Position numbers and translations under genes: made by a program | The notes under the pieces: model-generated | Seen by the model: the letters and a program-made list of their open reading frames with translations, nothing else | What the model was told of the DNA's origin: nothing | Databases searched by the model: none | Assembly: GCA_023702235.1 (NCBI GenBank) | Contig: JAMQCR010000002.1 | Span: 1,054,001 to 1,118,000, forward strand | DNA length: 64,000 bases | From: Neobacillus pocheonensis | GTDB lineage: Bacteria; Bacillota; Bacilli; Bacillales; Cytobacillaceae | Direction: 5' to 3' | Shown: positions 15,807 to 24,792 of the stretch, one piece after another | Layout of the letters: the number at the start of each line of letters is the position of its first letter | Position numbering within the stretch: position 1 is the stretch's first letter

Positions 15807-15885
15807 GTGAATTTTCCTATATAATTCAGCTAAAGAAATGAAATGAGATAACCTAACAAAAATTTAAATGGAAAAATCCTTGAGA

Positions 15886-15914
15886 TTGAGGGTTGATATA
15901 GAATTTGATAAAAT
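15886..15914 (+). promoter_or_regulatory. serA promoter
   Basis: TTGAGG (15886-15891), a 17-bp spacer and TAAAAT (15909-15914). The predicted start near 15921 lies about ten bases before the riboswitch aptamer. Confidence 0.65.
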
Positions 15915-15930
15915 AAAACAAATGAAAAGA

Positions 15931-15999
15931 CTATGTGTGACTGGCGAAACGCGGATAACCGTGAGGGAGCACATAGTGTCGTAGCCGTTCGCCTGGGCA
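15931..15999 (+). ncRNA. ZTP (pfl) riboswitch aptamer upstream of serA
   Basis: The conserved 5' domain GTGTGACTGGCG with GGGAGCACA and the 3' domain CCGTTCGCCTGGGCA match the pfl motif, which senses ZTP/ZMP (purine intermediates that accumulate when 10-formyl-THF is short). The GTGTG/CACA strands form P1, and a terminator follows directly. In this class ligand binding prevents termination, so serine synthesis would rise when one-carbon units run out. Confidence 0.88.
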
Positions 16000-16034
16000 G
16001 AGGTAAGGGAAGTATCCCTTACCTCTTTCTGTTT
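15999..16034 (+). terminator. riboswitch-controlled terminator of serA
   Basis: AGAGGTAAGGGA (15999-16010) and TCCCTTACCTCT (16015-16026) form a perfect 12-bp stem with an AGTA loop and then TTCTGTTT. It starts on the last bases of the aptamer, so ligand binding and hairpin formation compete. Confidence 0.88.
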
Positions 16035-16078
16035 ATTAGGAGAGGATATTGAAGTCAAAATAAAAAGGAGAAAACATT

Positions 16079-17278
16079 ATGGGCACAATAATTTTAGATA
16101 AAGTGAAATCAATCAAAACATTAAATAATATTGCAGAAAGCGGGCTAAATGTATTCAATAAGGATAATTTTACTATCGACAATGACAGTGAAAATCCTGA
16201 TGCCATTGTTGTTCGCAGCTTTAACATGCATACAATAGAATTCGGCAATAATTTAAAGGCAATCGCACGGGCCGGGGCGGGTGTCAATAATATTCCGGTC
16301 GACAAATGTACAGAGCAAGGAATCGTTGTTTTTAATACCCCTGGTGCTAATGCTAACGCTGTAAAAGAAATGGTACTAACCTCATTAATGGCTTCATCCC
16401 GTAACCTTTTTGCAGGTGTGGCCTGGACAAAGTCGTTAGAAGGTGAAGGCGAACAAGTTCCAAAGCTTGTAGAAGCAGGAAAGAAACAATTTGTTGGAAA
16501 AGAAATTAAGGGAAAAACTCTAGGTGTTATCGGTTTAGGCGCGATCGGTGCGCTTGTAGCGAATGATGCGCTCGATTTAGACATGGATGTGATCGGGTTT
16601 GACCCGTTCATCTCTGTCGATACAGCTTGGAACTTGTCTCGCAATGTACAACGCGCTATGACGATTGAAGAGTTGTTTGCTAACTCTGATTATATTACTG
16701 TACACGTTCCGTTAACCGATGACACAAGAGGAATGTTTAACGAAGAAACATTTAGCGTCATGAAGCCGGGCGTCTATATTTTGAATTTCTCACGCGGTGA
16801 GCTTGTGAATGAAAAGGATATGGCAGCTGCACTTGAAAGCGGGAAAGTTGGTAAGTATATTACAGACTTCCCGAATGAAAATGTGTTGAAAATGAAAAAT
16901 GCAGTTCCAATCCCACATCTTGGTGCCTCTACGCAAGAATCAGAGGAAAACTGTGCCATTATGGCGGCTCGCCAGGTGAAAGAATTTCTGGAAACAGGAA
17001 ACATCAAATATTCAGTGAATTTTCCAAATGCTTCCCTTCCTTATACAGGAAAGCGACGTGTGGCAGCTTTCCACCAAAACGTTCCAAACATGGTTGGGCA
17101 GATCACATCCGCTATATCAAGCTATAGTTTGAACATCGCTGACATGGTTAACAGAAGCCGAGAGGGATACGCGTATACAATGATTGACATTGAAAATAAA
17201 GTAAACGGCGATATCATTCCTAGTTTGGAGGAAATAATCAACCAAATCGAAGGCATCTTTACAGCCCGTATTATTTAA
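16079..17278 (+). CDS. serA: D-3-phosphoglycerate dehydrogenase (SerA family) with ACT domain
   Basis: 399 residues. It catalyses the first step of the phosphorylated serine pathway (3-phosphoglycerate to 3-phosphohydroxypyruvate, NAD-linked). The Rossmann motif GLGAIGALVA lies near residue 155, substrate/catalytic Arg in NFSRGELVN and catalytic His in PHLGASTQESEEN; residues ~325-399 form an ACT-type regulatory domain (PNMVGQITSAI). ATG 16079 follows AAAAAGGAG. It is the short ~395-residue SerA type, not the ~525-residue B. subtilis type. It is monocistronic behind a ZTP riboswitch, which ties serine supply to one-carbon status. Confidence 0.85.
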   Translation: MGTIILDKVKSIKTLNNIAESGLNVFNKDNFTIDNDSENPDAIVVRSFNMHTIEFGNNLKAIARAGAGVNNIPVDKCTEQGIVVFNTPGANANAVKEMVLTSLMASSRNLFAGVAWTKSLEGEGEQVPKLVEAGKKQFVGKEIKGKTLGVIGLGAIGALVANDALDLDMDVIGFDPFISVDTAWNLSRNVQRAMTIEELFANSDYITVHVPLTDDTRGMFNEETFSVMKPGVYILNFSRGELVNEKDMAAALESGKVGKYITDFPNENVLKMKNAVPIPHLGASTQESEENCAIMAARQVKEFLETGNIKYSVNFPNASLPYTGKRRVAAFHQNVPNMVGQITSAISSYSLNIADMVNRSREGYAYTMIDIENKVNGDIIPSLEEIINQIEGIFTARII

Positions 17279-17300
17279 ACATACTTTAATTGAACAGGAG

Positions 17301-17343
17301 GAGCAAGAAAGCAGGGAAGACCTCCTTGATGACTTTCTTGCTC
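17301..17343. other. inverted repeat after serA
   Basis: GAGCAAGAAAG (17301-17311) and CTTTCTTGCTC (17333-17343) pair perfectly over 11 bp around a 21-nt loop. It lies 23 bases past the serA stop without a T run; possibly a weak terminator or 3' stabiliser. Confidence 0.45.
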
Positions 17344-17375
17344 AAATGAATAAATAAAAATTTCGCCGTAAAGGG

Positions 17376-17402
17376 ATTGCGGTGAACCGTACCAAAAGTA
17401 AA
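17376..17402 (+). repeat. 27-nt direct repeat, copy 2
   Basis: Contains TGAACCGTACCAAAAGTAAA and matches 15780-15806 at 24 of 27 positions in direct orientation. Between here and 17652 I see only AT-rich DNA. Confidence 0.65.
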
Positions 17403-17652
17403 TAACGTTTTTAAGTTGAATTTAATTTAGAGAATTTGTTTCCACATTCAACACATATGGAATGCAGGAACATAGGTAGTTAACTAACTTGTGGTATTTC
17501 ATACAAATATTTTTGAAACCATTTTTATAGGGTTAGATTGAAAAATAACGAAATTAAATTTTATATTTGATAATACACGAAAACTAATAAATAAATTTTT
17601 TCTCTTTCAACGTTATTCTATTTCTTGTTATGGGTTTGTGTTATACATCCCT

Positions 17653-17898
17653 TTACTTGCAACCGACTATTACTTTGCTTAAGTTTTTAGATAGTAGTAG
17701 TTTCTTGATCCATTGTAATAATTGAAGAAATCCTTCTTCATGATTTCCGAAGGAAAGAGGGTCGCAAATGATAATCCCACGATAGTTAACGGCTCGGGAT
17801 ACATGTGTTTGTTGGGCAATATCAATCCCGACAACAAGATGTTGGTCAGTAATTCTTTCAATTAGTTGATTTTGTTTGTTTTGCATTTTAAACTTCAT
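17653..17898 (-). pseudogene. IS110-family transposase, N-terminal fragment
   Basis: 81 residues with the IS110 (DEDD) opening LVVGIDIAQQTHVSRAVN and the first catalytic Asp in GIDIA. Family length is ~400 residues; the frame ends after KKLLLSKNLSKVIVG, so only the start of the RuvC-like domain is left. AGGAGGAAGC precedes ATG 17898. The rest of the element is missing. Confidence 0.75.
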
Positions 17899-18040
17899 AG
17901 TAGAGCTTCCTCCTGATGATGAGTTATTAGAGTAGTGTCTATACTCTATCTTACCGAGGGGCTCTTTTTTTTCAAAGCTGATAATTAACGGTCTACAGGA
18001 ATGCTAACGTGGCAGGTTGAAGAAGTGGGTGTCCCATTTT

Positions 18041-18060
18041 GAGGGGGATGCTCCCCCTTC
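18041..18060 (+). terminator. short GC hairpin
   Basis: GGGGGA (18043-18048) and TCCCCC (18052-18057) pair around a 3-nt loop. No T run follows at once; probably a relic of the IS110 region or an insulator before the maltodextrin cluster. Confidence 0.4.
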
Positions 18061-18184
18061 TCAATTTGAAAAAATCATCTTTTTCTGCAAGACTTCCAAA
18101 TAGATGCTTGAATTCCTTAAAAAATAATGAAAGCCCCATATTTGAAAGAGGTTATAAACCTTTAATTGTTAAGGTGGTAGAAAC

Positions 18185-18200
18185 GGTTAAACGTTTACTT
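18185..18200. promoter_or_regulatory. LacI-type operator O1
   Basis: GGTTAAACGTTTACTT has the palindromic core TAAACGTTTA (18188-18197) shared with the other three sites. It lies about 80 bp upstream of the regulator promoter and could support looping with O2. Confidence 0.7.
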
Positions 18201-18260
18201 ATAATAAAAAATTGATTTTTTGTTAAATAATTTTTATTTTATAAGTGTTTATAAAAAGAA

Positions 18261-18289
18261 TTGACACAAAATTTAAAATAATATAGAAT
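18261..18289 (+). promoter_or_regulatory. sigma-A promoter of the LacI regulator
   Basis: TTGACA (18261-18266), 17-bp spacer, TAGAAT (18284-18289): near consensus. Operator O2 begins about 10 bases after the predicted start site, so the regulator should repress itself. Confidence 0.85.
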
Positions 18290-18305
18290 GAAACCGTAAA
18301 CATAA

Positions 18306-18319
18306 GTTAAACGTTTACG
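18306..18319. promoter_or_regulatory. LacI-type operator O2
   Basis: GTTAAACGTTTACG contains the shared core TAAACGTTTA and lies between the promoter and the SD sequence of the regulator. Confidence 0.8.
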
Positions 18320-18336
18320 TAAAGGCGGTAAGTATA

Positions 18337-19344
18337 ATGACCTATACAATAAAAGATGTGGCTAAAAAAGCAAATGTTTCGATTGCAACTGTTTCAAGAA
18401 TTCTAAATGGCAAAACGGGGTTTTCTGAAAAAACAAAAAAGAAGGTATTAAGAGTAATTGAAGAATTGGGTTATCAACCAAATGCAGTAGCACGGGGACT
18501 TATCAATAAAAACACGCAAACAATAGGTGTTTTAATCCCAACTGTTTCAAATATGTACGCTTCCGAAGTACTTAGTGGTATTGAGAAACATGCAAACGAT
18601 TTGGGTTATAGTGTTATTGTTTGTAATACAGGATGTGTTGGTGAAAGGACAATACATTATTTACAAGTCCTTTCAGAGAGGCGAGTCGATGGTATTATTA
18701 TTGTCAGTGAGTTCATTTATGAAGAATACTACAAGGTTTTGAATGATATGGAAATTCCCACTGTATTGGTATCTACCATTTCTCTTCAGTTTCCGATCCC
18801 ATATGTAAAAGTTGATGATCGACATGCGGCATTCAGTGCAACGGATTACCTGATAGAAAAAGGTCATACAAACATTGCAATGATTGCCGGGGATGCAAGG
18901 GATCCTATTGCTGGAATACCGAGAATCGAAGGATATAAATCAGCTCATCTTTCTCACGGGCTGGAAATAAATGAAAATTACATTATTGACTGTAAGATAT
19001 TTAGTCATCAAGCTGGGATTGAAGCTATGGAAGCAATTCTTCAAAAACAACTAAATATAACAGCAATATTTGCAAGTAGTGATGAAATAGCAGCTGGTGC
19101 GATGTCTGCAGCAATTAGGAATGGGATAAAAATTCCTGATCAACTTTCAATTATTGGCTATGACAATACAAAAATAGCAGAAATGATCATCCCTTCTCTG
19201 ACAACTGTTGCTCAGCCTCTACACGATATGGGAATGGTGGCAGCAACTATGCTTTTTGAAATGAAAGAAACAGGTGAAGTGACGCAAAGTCGTATAATGA
19301 GTCATGAAATTGTTGAAAGGGAAACAGTAAGAAGCTTTTTTTGA
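18337..19344 (+). CDS. LacI-family regulator of the maltodextrin cluster
   Basis: 335 residues. The DNA-binding helices YTIKDVAKKANVSIATVSRI occupy residues 3-22, the hinge helix follows (PNAVARGL), and residues 60-335 form the periplasmic-binding-protein-like effector domain ending SHEIVERETVRSFF. ATG 18337 follows AAAGGCGG. Four matching operators lie in its own leader and before the glucosidase gene, and it heads a run of maltodextrin genes, so it most likely acts as a MalR-type repressor relieved by maltose or maltodextrins. The sequence does not prove the effector. Confidence 0.88.
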   Translation: MTYTIKDVAKKANVSIATVSRILNGKTGFSEKTKKKVLRVIEELGYQPNAVARGLINKNTQTIGVLIPTVSNMYASEVLSGIEKHANDLGYSVIVCNTGCVGERTIHYLQVLSERRVDGIIIVSEFIYEEYYKVLNDMEIPTVLVSTISLQFPIPYVKVDDRHAAFSATDYLIEKGHTNIAMIAGDARDPIAGIPRIEGYKSAHLSHGLEINENYIIDCKIFSHQAGIEAMEAILQKQLNITAIFASSDEIAAGAMSAAIRNGIKIPDQLSIIGYDNTKIAEMIIPSLTTVAQPLHDMGMVAATMLFEMKETGEVTQSRIMSHEIVERETVRSFF

Positions 19345-19367
19345 TAATTGCTTCTTTTTACATAAAA

Positions 19368-19383
19368 ACGTAAACGTTTACGT
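19368..19383. promoter_or_regulatory. LacI-type operator O3
   Basis: ACGTAAACGTTTACGT is a perfect 16-bp palindrome, in copy A of the duplicated leader, 24 bases after the regulator stop. Confidence 0.8.
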
Positions 19384-19459
19384 AAAGAGTTTGAATTATT
19401 AAATAAATCAGTCATGGTGGATATAAAGTATAGTATATCAAATAGTAAGAAGTTATTTT

Positions 19460-19465
19460 TATAAT
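19460..19465 (+). promoter_or_regulatory. -10 element of the malL promoter
   Basis: A perfect TATAAT lies 22 bases before operator O4. The -35 (ATCAAA region near 19437) is poor, which suits an operon that needs derepression or activation. Confidence 0.5.
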
Positions 19466-19486
19466 ATTCTTCTTTTTTACACAAAA

Positions 19487-19502
19487 ACGTAAACGTTTAC
19501 GT
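19487..19502. promoter_or_regulatory. LacI-type operator O4
   Basis: ACGTAAACGTTTACGT, identical to O3, directly precedes the SD sequence AAGGAG of malL. Confidence 0.85.
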
Positions 19503-19520
19503 AAGGAGATGGAAGGTTAG

Positions 19521-21203
19521 ATGAATCAGTCATGGTGGAAAGAAAGTGTAATATATCAAATCTATCCAAGAAGTTTTAAGGATAGCAATGGTGATGGGAT
19601 TGGAGATCTAAAAGGTATCACTTCAAAAATGGAATATCTTAGAACACTTGGGATTGATGTGATTTGGCTATCGCCTATTTACAAATCACCAAATGATGAT
19701 AACGGTTACGATATTAGTGATTACCAAGATATTATGGACGAATTTGGAACGACGGAAGATTTTGATGAACTCCTTGAGACTGCTCATCAAAATGGAATAA
19801 AAATAATGATGGATTTGGTAGTGAACCACTCTTCAGATGAACATTCGTGGTTTATTGAGTCAAAATCGTCAAAGGATAGTAAAAAAAGAGATTGGTATAT
19901 ATGGAAACCAGGTAAGAATGGAAAGGAACCGAACAATTGGGAAGCTTGTTTTAAAGGATCAGCATGGGAATATGATGAAACAACGGAAGAATATTATCTA
20001 CACTTATTTAGTAAAAAGCAACCTGATTTAAATTGGGAGAATCCTAGTTTAAGAAAAGAGATTTATAACATGATGACTTGGTGGGTTGAAAAGGGGATTG
20101 ATGGCTTCAGGATGGATGTTATTAACTTCATTTCTAAGGACACTCGTTTTCCAGAAGGTGAACTCTTTGAGGGAAAATTATATGGGAACGGATCAAAATA
20201 TTATATGAATGGTCCGAGAATTCATGAGTTTCTTCAAGAAATGAATAAAGAAGTTTTATCAAAGTATGACATTATTACAGTCGGTGAAACACCTGGAGTA
20301 ACACCTGAAGAAGCCAAGCTTTACACCGGTCATAATAGAAATGAATTAAATATGGTCTTTCAATTCGAACACATGGGACTAGGTGATGGGATTGAAGGGA
20401 AATGGAGTAACCAACCATGGAAATTAAGTGATCTGAAGCAAACGATGACACGTTGGCAAAAAGGATTAGAAGAGGATGGCTGGAACAGTCTGTATTGGAA
20501 TAATCATGATCAGCCAAGAGTGGTCTCTCGTTTCGGAAATGATCAAGAGTACCGTGTGGAGAGTGCTAAAATGCTCGCTACATGCCTTCATATGATGCAA
20601 GGGACACCTTATATTTACCAAGGCGAAGAAATTGGAATGACAAATGTTGCTTTTGAGTCAATCGATCAATATAAAGATATTGAAACATTAAATGCTTATA
20701 AAGACCTGGTCTCTGAACAGCGCTTAAGTAGGGAAGAAATGATGAAAGCGATTCATGATCGAGGTAGAGATAATGCTCGAACACCGATGCAATGGGATAA
20801 TACTACAAATGCTGGTTTTACAACTGGTACACCTTGGATAGAAGTCAATCCAAATTATAAAGAAGTGAATGTTGAAAAGTCGTTAAAAGATAAAGACTCG
20901 ATCTTTTATTATTATCAAAAGCTTATTCATCTTAGAAAGGAACATGACATTATTGTCTATGGTAGTTATGATCTAATTTTAGATAATGATGAGCAAATTT
21001 ATGCTTACACACGTTCGCTTCATGATGAAAAACTATTAGTTATTTGTAACTTCTCAAGCGAATCAACAACGTTCACTCTGCCAAACGGTATTGATTATAC
21101 AAGCTCCAATCTTCTTATTCATAACTATGAAGTAAATTCTAATGAATCATTTACGGAGTTTGTCTTAAAACCGTTCGAAGCAAGAGTCTATAAATTACAA
21201 TAG
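19521..21203 (+). CDS. malL: oligo-1,6-glucosidase / alpha-glucosidase (GH13)
   Basis: 560 residues, the normal length of cytoplasmic GH13_31 glucosidases that trim malto- and isomalto-oligosaccharides to glucose. Catalytic residues are Asp199 (GFRMDVIN), Glu256 (TVGETPG) and Asp330 (NNHDQPR); the N-terminus SWWKESVIYQIYPRSF is typical. Val200, next to the nucleophile, is the residue linked with alpha-1,6 preference in this subfamily, so branched oligosaccharides from pullulanase or pullulan are likely substrates. ATG 19521 follows GGAAGG. No signal peptide. First structural gene behind operators O3/O4. Confidence 0.92.
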   Translation: MNQSWWKESVIYQIYPRSFKDSNGDGIGDLKGITSKMEYLRTLGIDVIWLSPIYKSPNDDNGYDISDYQDIMDEFGTTEDFDELLETAHQNGIKIMMDLVVNHSSDEHSWFIESKSSKDSKKRDWYIWKPGKNGKEPNNWEACFKGSAWEYDETTEEYYLHLFSKKQPDLNWENPSLRKEIYNMMTWWVEKGIDGFRMDVINFISKDTRFPEGELFEGKLYGNGSKYYMNGPRIHEFLQEMNKEVLSKYDIITVGETPGVTPEEAKLYTGHNRNELNMVFQFEHMGLGDGIEGKWSNQPWKLSDLKQTMTRWQKGLEEDGWNSLYWNNHDQPRVVSRFGNDQEYRVESAKMLATCLHMMQGTPYIYQGEEIGMTNVAFESIDQYKDIETLNAYKDLVSEQRLSREEMMKAIHDRGRDNARTPMQWDNTTNAGFTTGTPWIEVNPNYKEVNVEKSLKDKDSIFYYYQKLIHLRKEHDIIVYGSYDLILDNDEQIYAYTRSLHDEKLLVICNFSSESTTFTLPNGIDYTSSNLLIHNYEVNSNESFTEFVLKPFEARVYKLQ

Positions 21204-21287
21204 AAAGTTGGGGAAATTTACTCTCTAACATTCTAATCTTTAATTTTCACTAGTTTCACATACCTGAATATTCATTATTTAATTCGT

Positions 21288-21293
21288 TATAAT
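21288..21293 (+). promoter_or_regulatory. possible -10 for the ABC transporter genes
   Basis: A TATAAT lies about 90 bases before the binding-protein gene, in the 180-bp gap after malL. No convincing -35; this may be an internal promoter. Confidence 0.35.
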
Positions 21294-21383
21294 GCGAAGT
21301 TTCGTCAGATTAATTTTTTTGTAATCAGTTCTCCAAAGGGACTGTTTGCTTATATTATCTATATTTAAAAAGGAGGAAAATGT

Positions 21384-22652
21384 ATGAAAATTTGGTCAAA
21401 AGTAATATCTAGTATTGCTGCGGTTGGGATGATTAGTGGATTGTTGGCTGGTTGCGGTTCCAGCAATAATAATACATCCTCGAACACCACAACTAGTGGA
21501 GGGTCAAGCAAAATTCCGAGTGGTCAAACCTTAACCATTTGGTCATGGGATGGAAAGCCGAAAATCGATGTCTTAAAAAAGACGGCTGCTGAATGGGCGA
21601 AAAAACATGGCGATACGGTAAAAGTTGTAGACCAGTCCGGAAATTCAAATGGCTTCCAATTCTATGCAACATCTGCTAGAACAGGCAAAGGTCCTGATTT
21701 GGTTTTCGGAATGCCGCATGATAACAATGGGCAGTTTGCTCAACAAGGATTAATAGAACCTGTACCAAGCAAGGTTATAAACACTAACGATTATAACCAA
21801 ACCGTAGTCGATGCTGTAACAGTGAATGGTAAAATTTACTCTATGCCATTGTCTGTTGAAACAACCGCCTTATATTATAACACGGATAAAATCAAAACGG
21901 CTCCAAAAACATGGGACGAGTTTGTCCAAGTTGCCAATCAAAGCGGCTTTGGTTTTGAAGTTACCAATCTTTACTACGATTACGCTTTTGTTGGCGGTCT
22001 CGGTGGCTACGTGTTTAAAAACAACAATGGAACACTTGATCCAAAGGACATTGGTCTAGCGAACGACGGAGCAGTACAAGCGTTTAATCTTTTCCATGAT
22101 ATGAATGGGAAATATCATTGGATGACTGCGGATGTAACTGATGCAATTGCAAAAGCTCAGTTCTCCTCTGGGAAAATAGGGATGTATATTAGTGGTCCTT
22201 GGAACGTTCCAGATATTAAAAAATCAGGTGTTCATTATGCCATCGCACCACTTCCAACGTTATCAAACGGACAAGCTGCAACACCTTTTATGGGCGTAAA
22301 GACCGCTTTTGTGAATGCGCGCAGTCCACAAAACCTACGGGCAGCTGAATGGAGCTTACTACAAGCCATTACAAATGCGTCCGAACAAGAACAGCTTTAC
22401 AATGTAAGTCAAGCAATTCCAGCAATTGAGAAAGTTCAAAGTGAATCAGCGGTCCAAAATGCTCCAAATAGTAAACCTTTTGCTGATCAAGTAAAAACAG
22501 CTGTACCGATGCCAAATATACCTCAAATGCAAGCGGTATGGGGTGCGCAAAGTGTCATTAAAAATATTGTTAGCGGTAAAGTCTCTCCTGAAGTAGGCAC
22601 TACTGATTTTGTTAAAAACATCCAAAAAGGTATCCAAGTTCAAGGCTCTTAA
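21384..22652 (+). CDS. malE: maltodextrin ABC transporter substrate-binding lipoprotein
   Basis: 422 residues. A lipoprotein signal ends in the lipobox LLAGC with Cys24, followed by a Ser/Asn/Thr linker. The mature part is a MalE-type (family 1) solute-binding protein: LTIWSWDGKPKIDVLKKTAAEW at the start, PLSVETTALYYNTDKIKTAPKTW, and FMGVKTAFVNARSPQ. AAAAAGGAGG precedes ATG 21384. It would capture maltose or maltodextrins outside the membrane for the two permeases downstream. The ATPase is not encoded here; Bacillus commonly uses the shared MsmX. Confidence 0.88.
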   Translation: MKIWSKVISSIAAVGMISGLLAGCGSSNNNTSSNTTTSGGSSKIPSGQTLTIWSWDGKPKIDVLKKTAAEWAKKHGDTVKVVDQSGNSNGFQFYATSARTGKGPDLVFGMPHDNNGQFAQQGLIEPVPSKVINTNDYNQTVVDAVTVNGKIYSMPLSVETTALYYNTDKIKTAPKTWDEFVQVANQSGFGFEVTNLYYDYAFVGGLGGYVFKNNNGTLDPKDIGLANDGAVQAFNLFHDMNGKYHWMTADVTDAIAKAQFSSGKIGMYISGPWNVPDIKKSGVHYAIAPLPTLSNGQAATPFMGVKTAFVNARSPQNLRAAEWSLLQAITNASEQEQLYNVSQAIPAIEKVQSESAVQNAPNSKPFADQVKTAVPMPNIPQMQAVWGAQSVIKNIVSGKVSPEVGTTDFVKNIQKGIQVQGS

Positions 22653-22722
22653 AATGGAATCAAACAGGAGAAGGTGACAATCCATCACCTTTTCCCTTCT
22701 TTAAAATAAAGGTGGGATTAAC

Positions 22723-23694
22723 ATGGAAAGCACAGTTAACGTAAACGATCACATTAAGCCAAAACTAAAGAATAAAAAGCGAAGAAAAACGGATTGGACG
22801 GCATATGGCTTTTTATCACCCGCTCTCATCTCCATTGCCATATTAAGCATTGCTCCGATTATATATACGATGTACATTGCTTTTACTAATTTTAACTCTG
22901 CTCATTTTCTTGATTATCAATGGGTTGGTTTGAAAAATTTCCATGAGATTTTAAATCCAAGTAATCCGCTATCCACTCTTTTTATTCCAACTTTTATATG
23001 GAGTATTGTATTTGCAGTTGTCTCAACCCTCCTCAATTATTTAGTAGGATTAACCTTAGCGGTAATCCTCAATAACAAAAATATGCGCGAGTCAGCAATC
23101 TATAGGTCCATTTTAATCATACCTTGGGCGGTTCCTGCACTCATTAGTTTGCTCGCATGGCAAGGACTTTTAAATGATTCTTATGGACAAATTAATGCAC
23201 TTTTGCATTCGATTGGACTTCCTCGTATCCCGTGGTTAAATGACCCAACTTGGGCGAGGGTTTCCATAATTATGGTAAACTGTTGGGCAGGTTTCCCATA
23301 TATGATGACAGTGTGTTTAGGTGGATTACAAGCGATTCCAACTGAACTTTATGAAGCAAGTGCAATTGATGGAGCGGGATGGTTACAACAATTTCGTTTA
23401 ATTACGATGCCGGTGATTTGGAAAATTAGCCTTCCTCTCATTATCCCAAGTTTTGCTTTTAACTTTAATAATTTTAATGCGGTGTACTTGTTGACACAAG
23501 GTAACCCTGCTCGTTCAGATAATCAATTTGTGGGATATACCGACAACTTAGCATCAGCAGCTTATAAGATGACCTTGACATTTAACCGGTTTGATTTATC
23601 GGCAACGATTTCTATCATCTTATTTATATTCGTGGGCGTCCTTACATTAATTCAAATGAAGTATACCCGTGCTTTTGAGGAGGATGATAATTAA
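22723..23694 (+). CDS. malF: maltodextrin ABC transporter permease (MalF type)
   Basis: 323 residues with six to seven hydrophobic helices (first: FLSPALISIAILSIAPIIYTMY). The EAA loop that contacts the ATPase reads ELYEASAIDGAGWLQQFRLI, ending TMPVIWK. AAAGGTGGG precedes ATG 22723. Its stop overlaps the next ATG (TAATG at 23692-23696), showing translational coupling to malG. Confidence 0.9.
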   Translation: MESTVNVNDHIKPKLKNKKRRKTDWTAYGFLSPALISIAILSIAPIIYTMYIAFTNFNSAHFLDYQWVGLKNFHEILNPSNPLSTLFIPTFIWSIVFAVVSTLLNYLVGLTLAVILNNKNMRESAIYRSILIIPWAVPALISLLAWQGLLNDSYGQINALLHSIGLPRIPWLNDPTWARVSIIMVNCWAGFPYMMTVCLGGLQAIPTELYEASAIDGAGWLQQFRLITMPVIWKISLPLIIPSFAFNFNNFNAVYLLTQGNPARSDNQFVGYTDNLASAAYKMTLTFNRFDLSATISIILFIFVGVLTLIQMKYTRAFEEDDN

Positions 23695-24541
23695 TGAAAG
23701 AGAAACGTAAAAAATTAAAACCGGGTGAAAGTCTCGTTCTTTGGATTTCTCGTTTGGTTATTTGGTGTGTTATTTTGCTCACGGTCATTCCAATGCTTTT
23801 TGTCGTCACGGCTTCGTTTAATTCATCAAACACGTACTTCTCAGCATCTCTTATACCGTCACACCCATCATTTGTTAACTATACTAAGCTTTTTCAGGAT
23901 GGACAATTCCTTGTTTGGGTCAAAAATAGCTTGATAGTTGGTTTGAGTGTTGCGATTGGTCAAGTTTTCTTTACGGCAACCTCCGCTTTTGCTTTTTCTA
24001 GATTACGCTTTTTTGGACGGAAATATGGGTTAATGACCCTTTTGATTTTACAGATGTTTCCTAATTTTTTGGCAATCGCCGCTATTTACGGGGTTTTGGC
24101 AAGTACGGAATGATTGATAATATTGCATCGTATATTCTTGTCATGCTTGGTGGAAGTGCTTATAATATTTGGCTTCTTAAAAATTACTTCGATACGGTTC
24201 CAAAAGAACTTGACGAATCTGCCATCATTGATGGTGCAAATGCTTGGCAAAGGTTTATAAAAATCTTGCTTCCTTTATCGATGCCTATGTTGGTTGTCAT
24301 CTTCTTGTTCACGTTAATGGGGGCATTTGGTGAGTACGTATTAGCAGGGACGATTATTCAATCACCACAAAATTATACCTTGGGTGTAGGCATGTATCAG
24401 ATGATCAGTGGGAAATTTGCACAAAGCTGGGGAGAATTTGCAGCGGCAGCGTTACTTTCTGCATTGCCTTTAACGATTTTGTTCGGTTTGTTGCAAAAAT
24501 ATATCGCTTCAGGGTTAGTTGCCGGTTCAGTCAAAGGATAA
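23694..24541 (+). pseudogene. malG: maltodextrin ABC transporter permease (MalG type), frameshifted
   Basis: Two overlapping frames make one MalG. The first (to 24113) carries the first helices, ending ...FPNFLAIAAIYGVL; the second (from about 24100) continues KYGMIDNIASYILVMLGG to SGLVAGSVKG, with the EAA loop ELDESAIIDGANAWQRFIKI. One A appears to be missing in GGCAAGTAC near 24100 (expected GCA AAG TAC). Joined length is ~282 residues, normal for MalG. If the base loss is real, maltodextrin uptake by this importer is lost while the rest of the operon looks healthy, so resequencing is needed. Confidence 0.85.
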
Positions 24542-24792
24542 TTAAGTCTTCTATTTATATTGTTGGGAAATCTATATGAATTCTAATGGTTGGAGTACAA
24601 CTGCTACATTGATGATAAAGGATATAAAGTATAGATAGTCACAACTCAAGCATAGTGAGTTCCTTTCTTATCTTATAGGGATACCTGTTTATTGTTTCGA
24701 TAGATTCTTTCATATTAATTTTTTTTAAAAGGATGTTTTAATTAAAGACTAGTAGTCTCTTGATTTTATCAAAGGGAAAAGGAGTGTTATTA

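Larger units (their letters stand above)
19348..19561 (+). repeat. imperfect tandem duplication of the malL operator and start region
   Basis: Copy A (about 19348-19442) and copy B (about 19467-19561) share CTTCTTTTT, the operator ACGTAAACGTTTACGT, an SD-like stretch, ATCAGTCATGGTGG and TATATCAAAT at equal spacing. Copy B contains the real malL start; in copy A the ATG has become ATA/AAT and the frame is closed. The result is two operators before the operon. Confidence 0.8.

Noticed and set aside
18185..19502. The four TAAACGTTTA sites as CcpA cre sites
   Set aside because: They miss the outer T and A of the cre consensus at both ends, and their clustering around a lacI gene fits its own operators better; dual use is not excluded.
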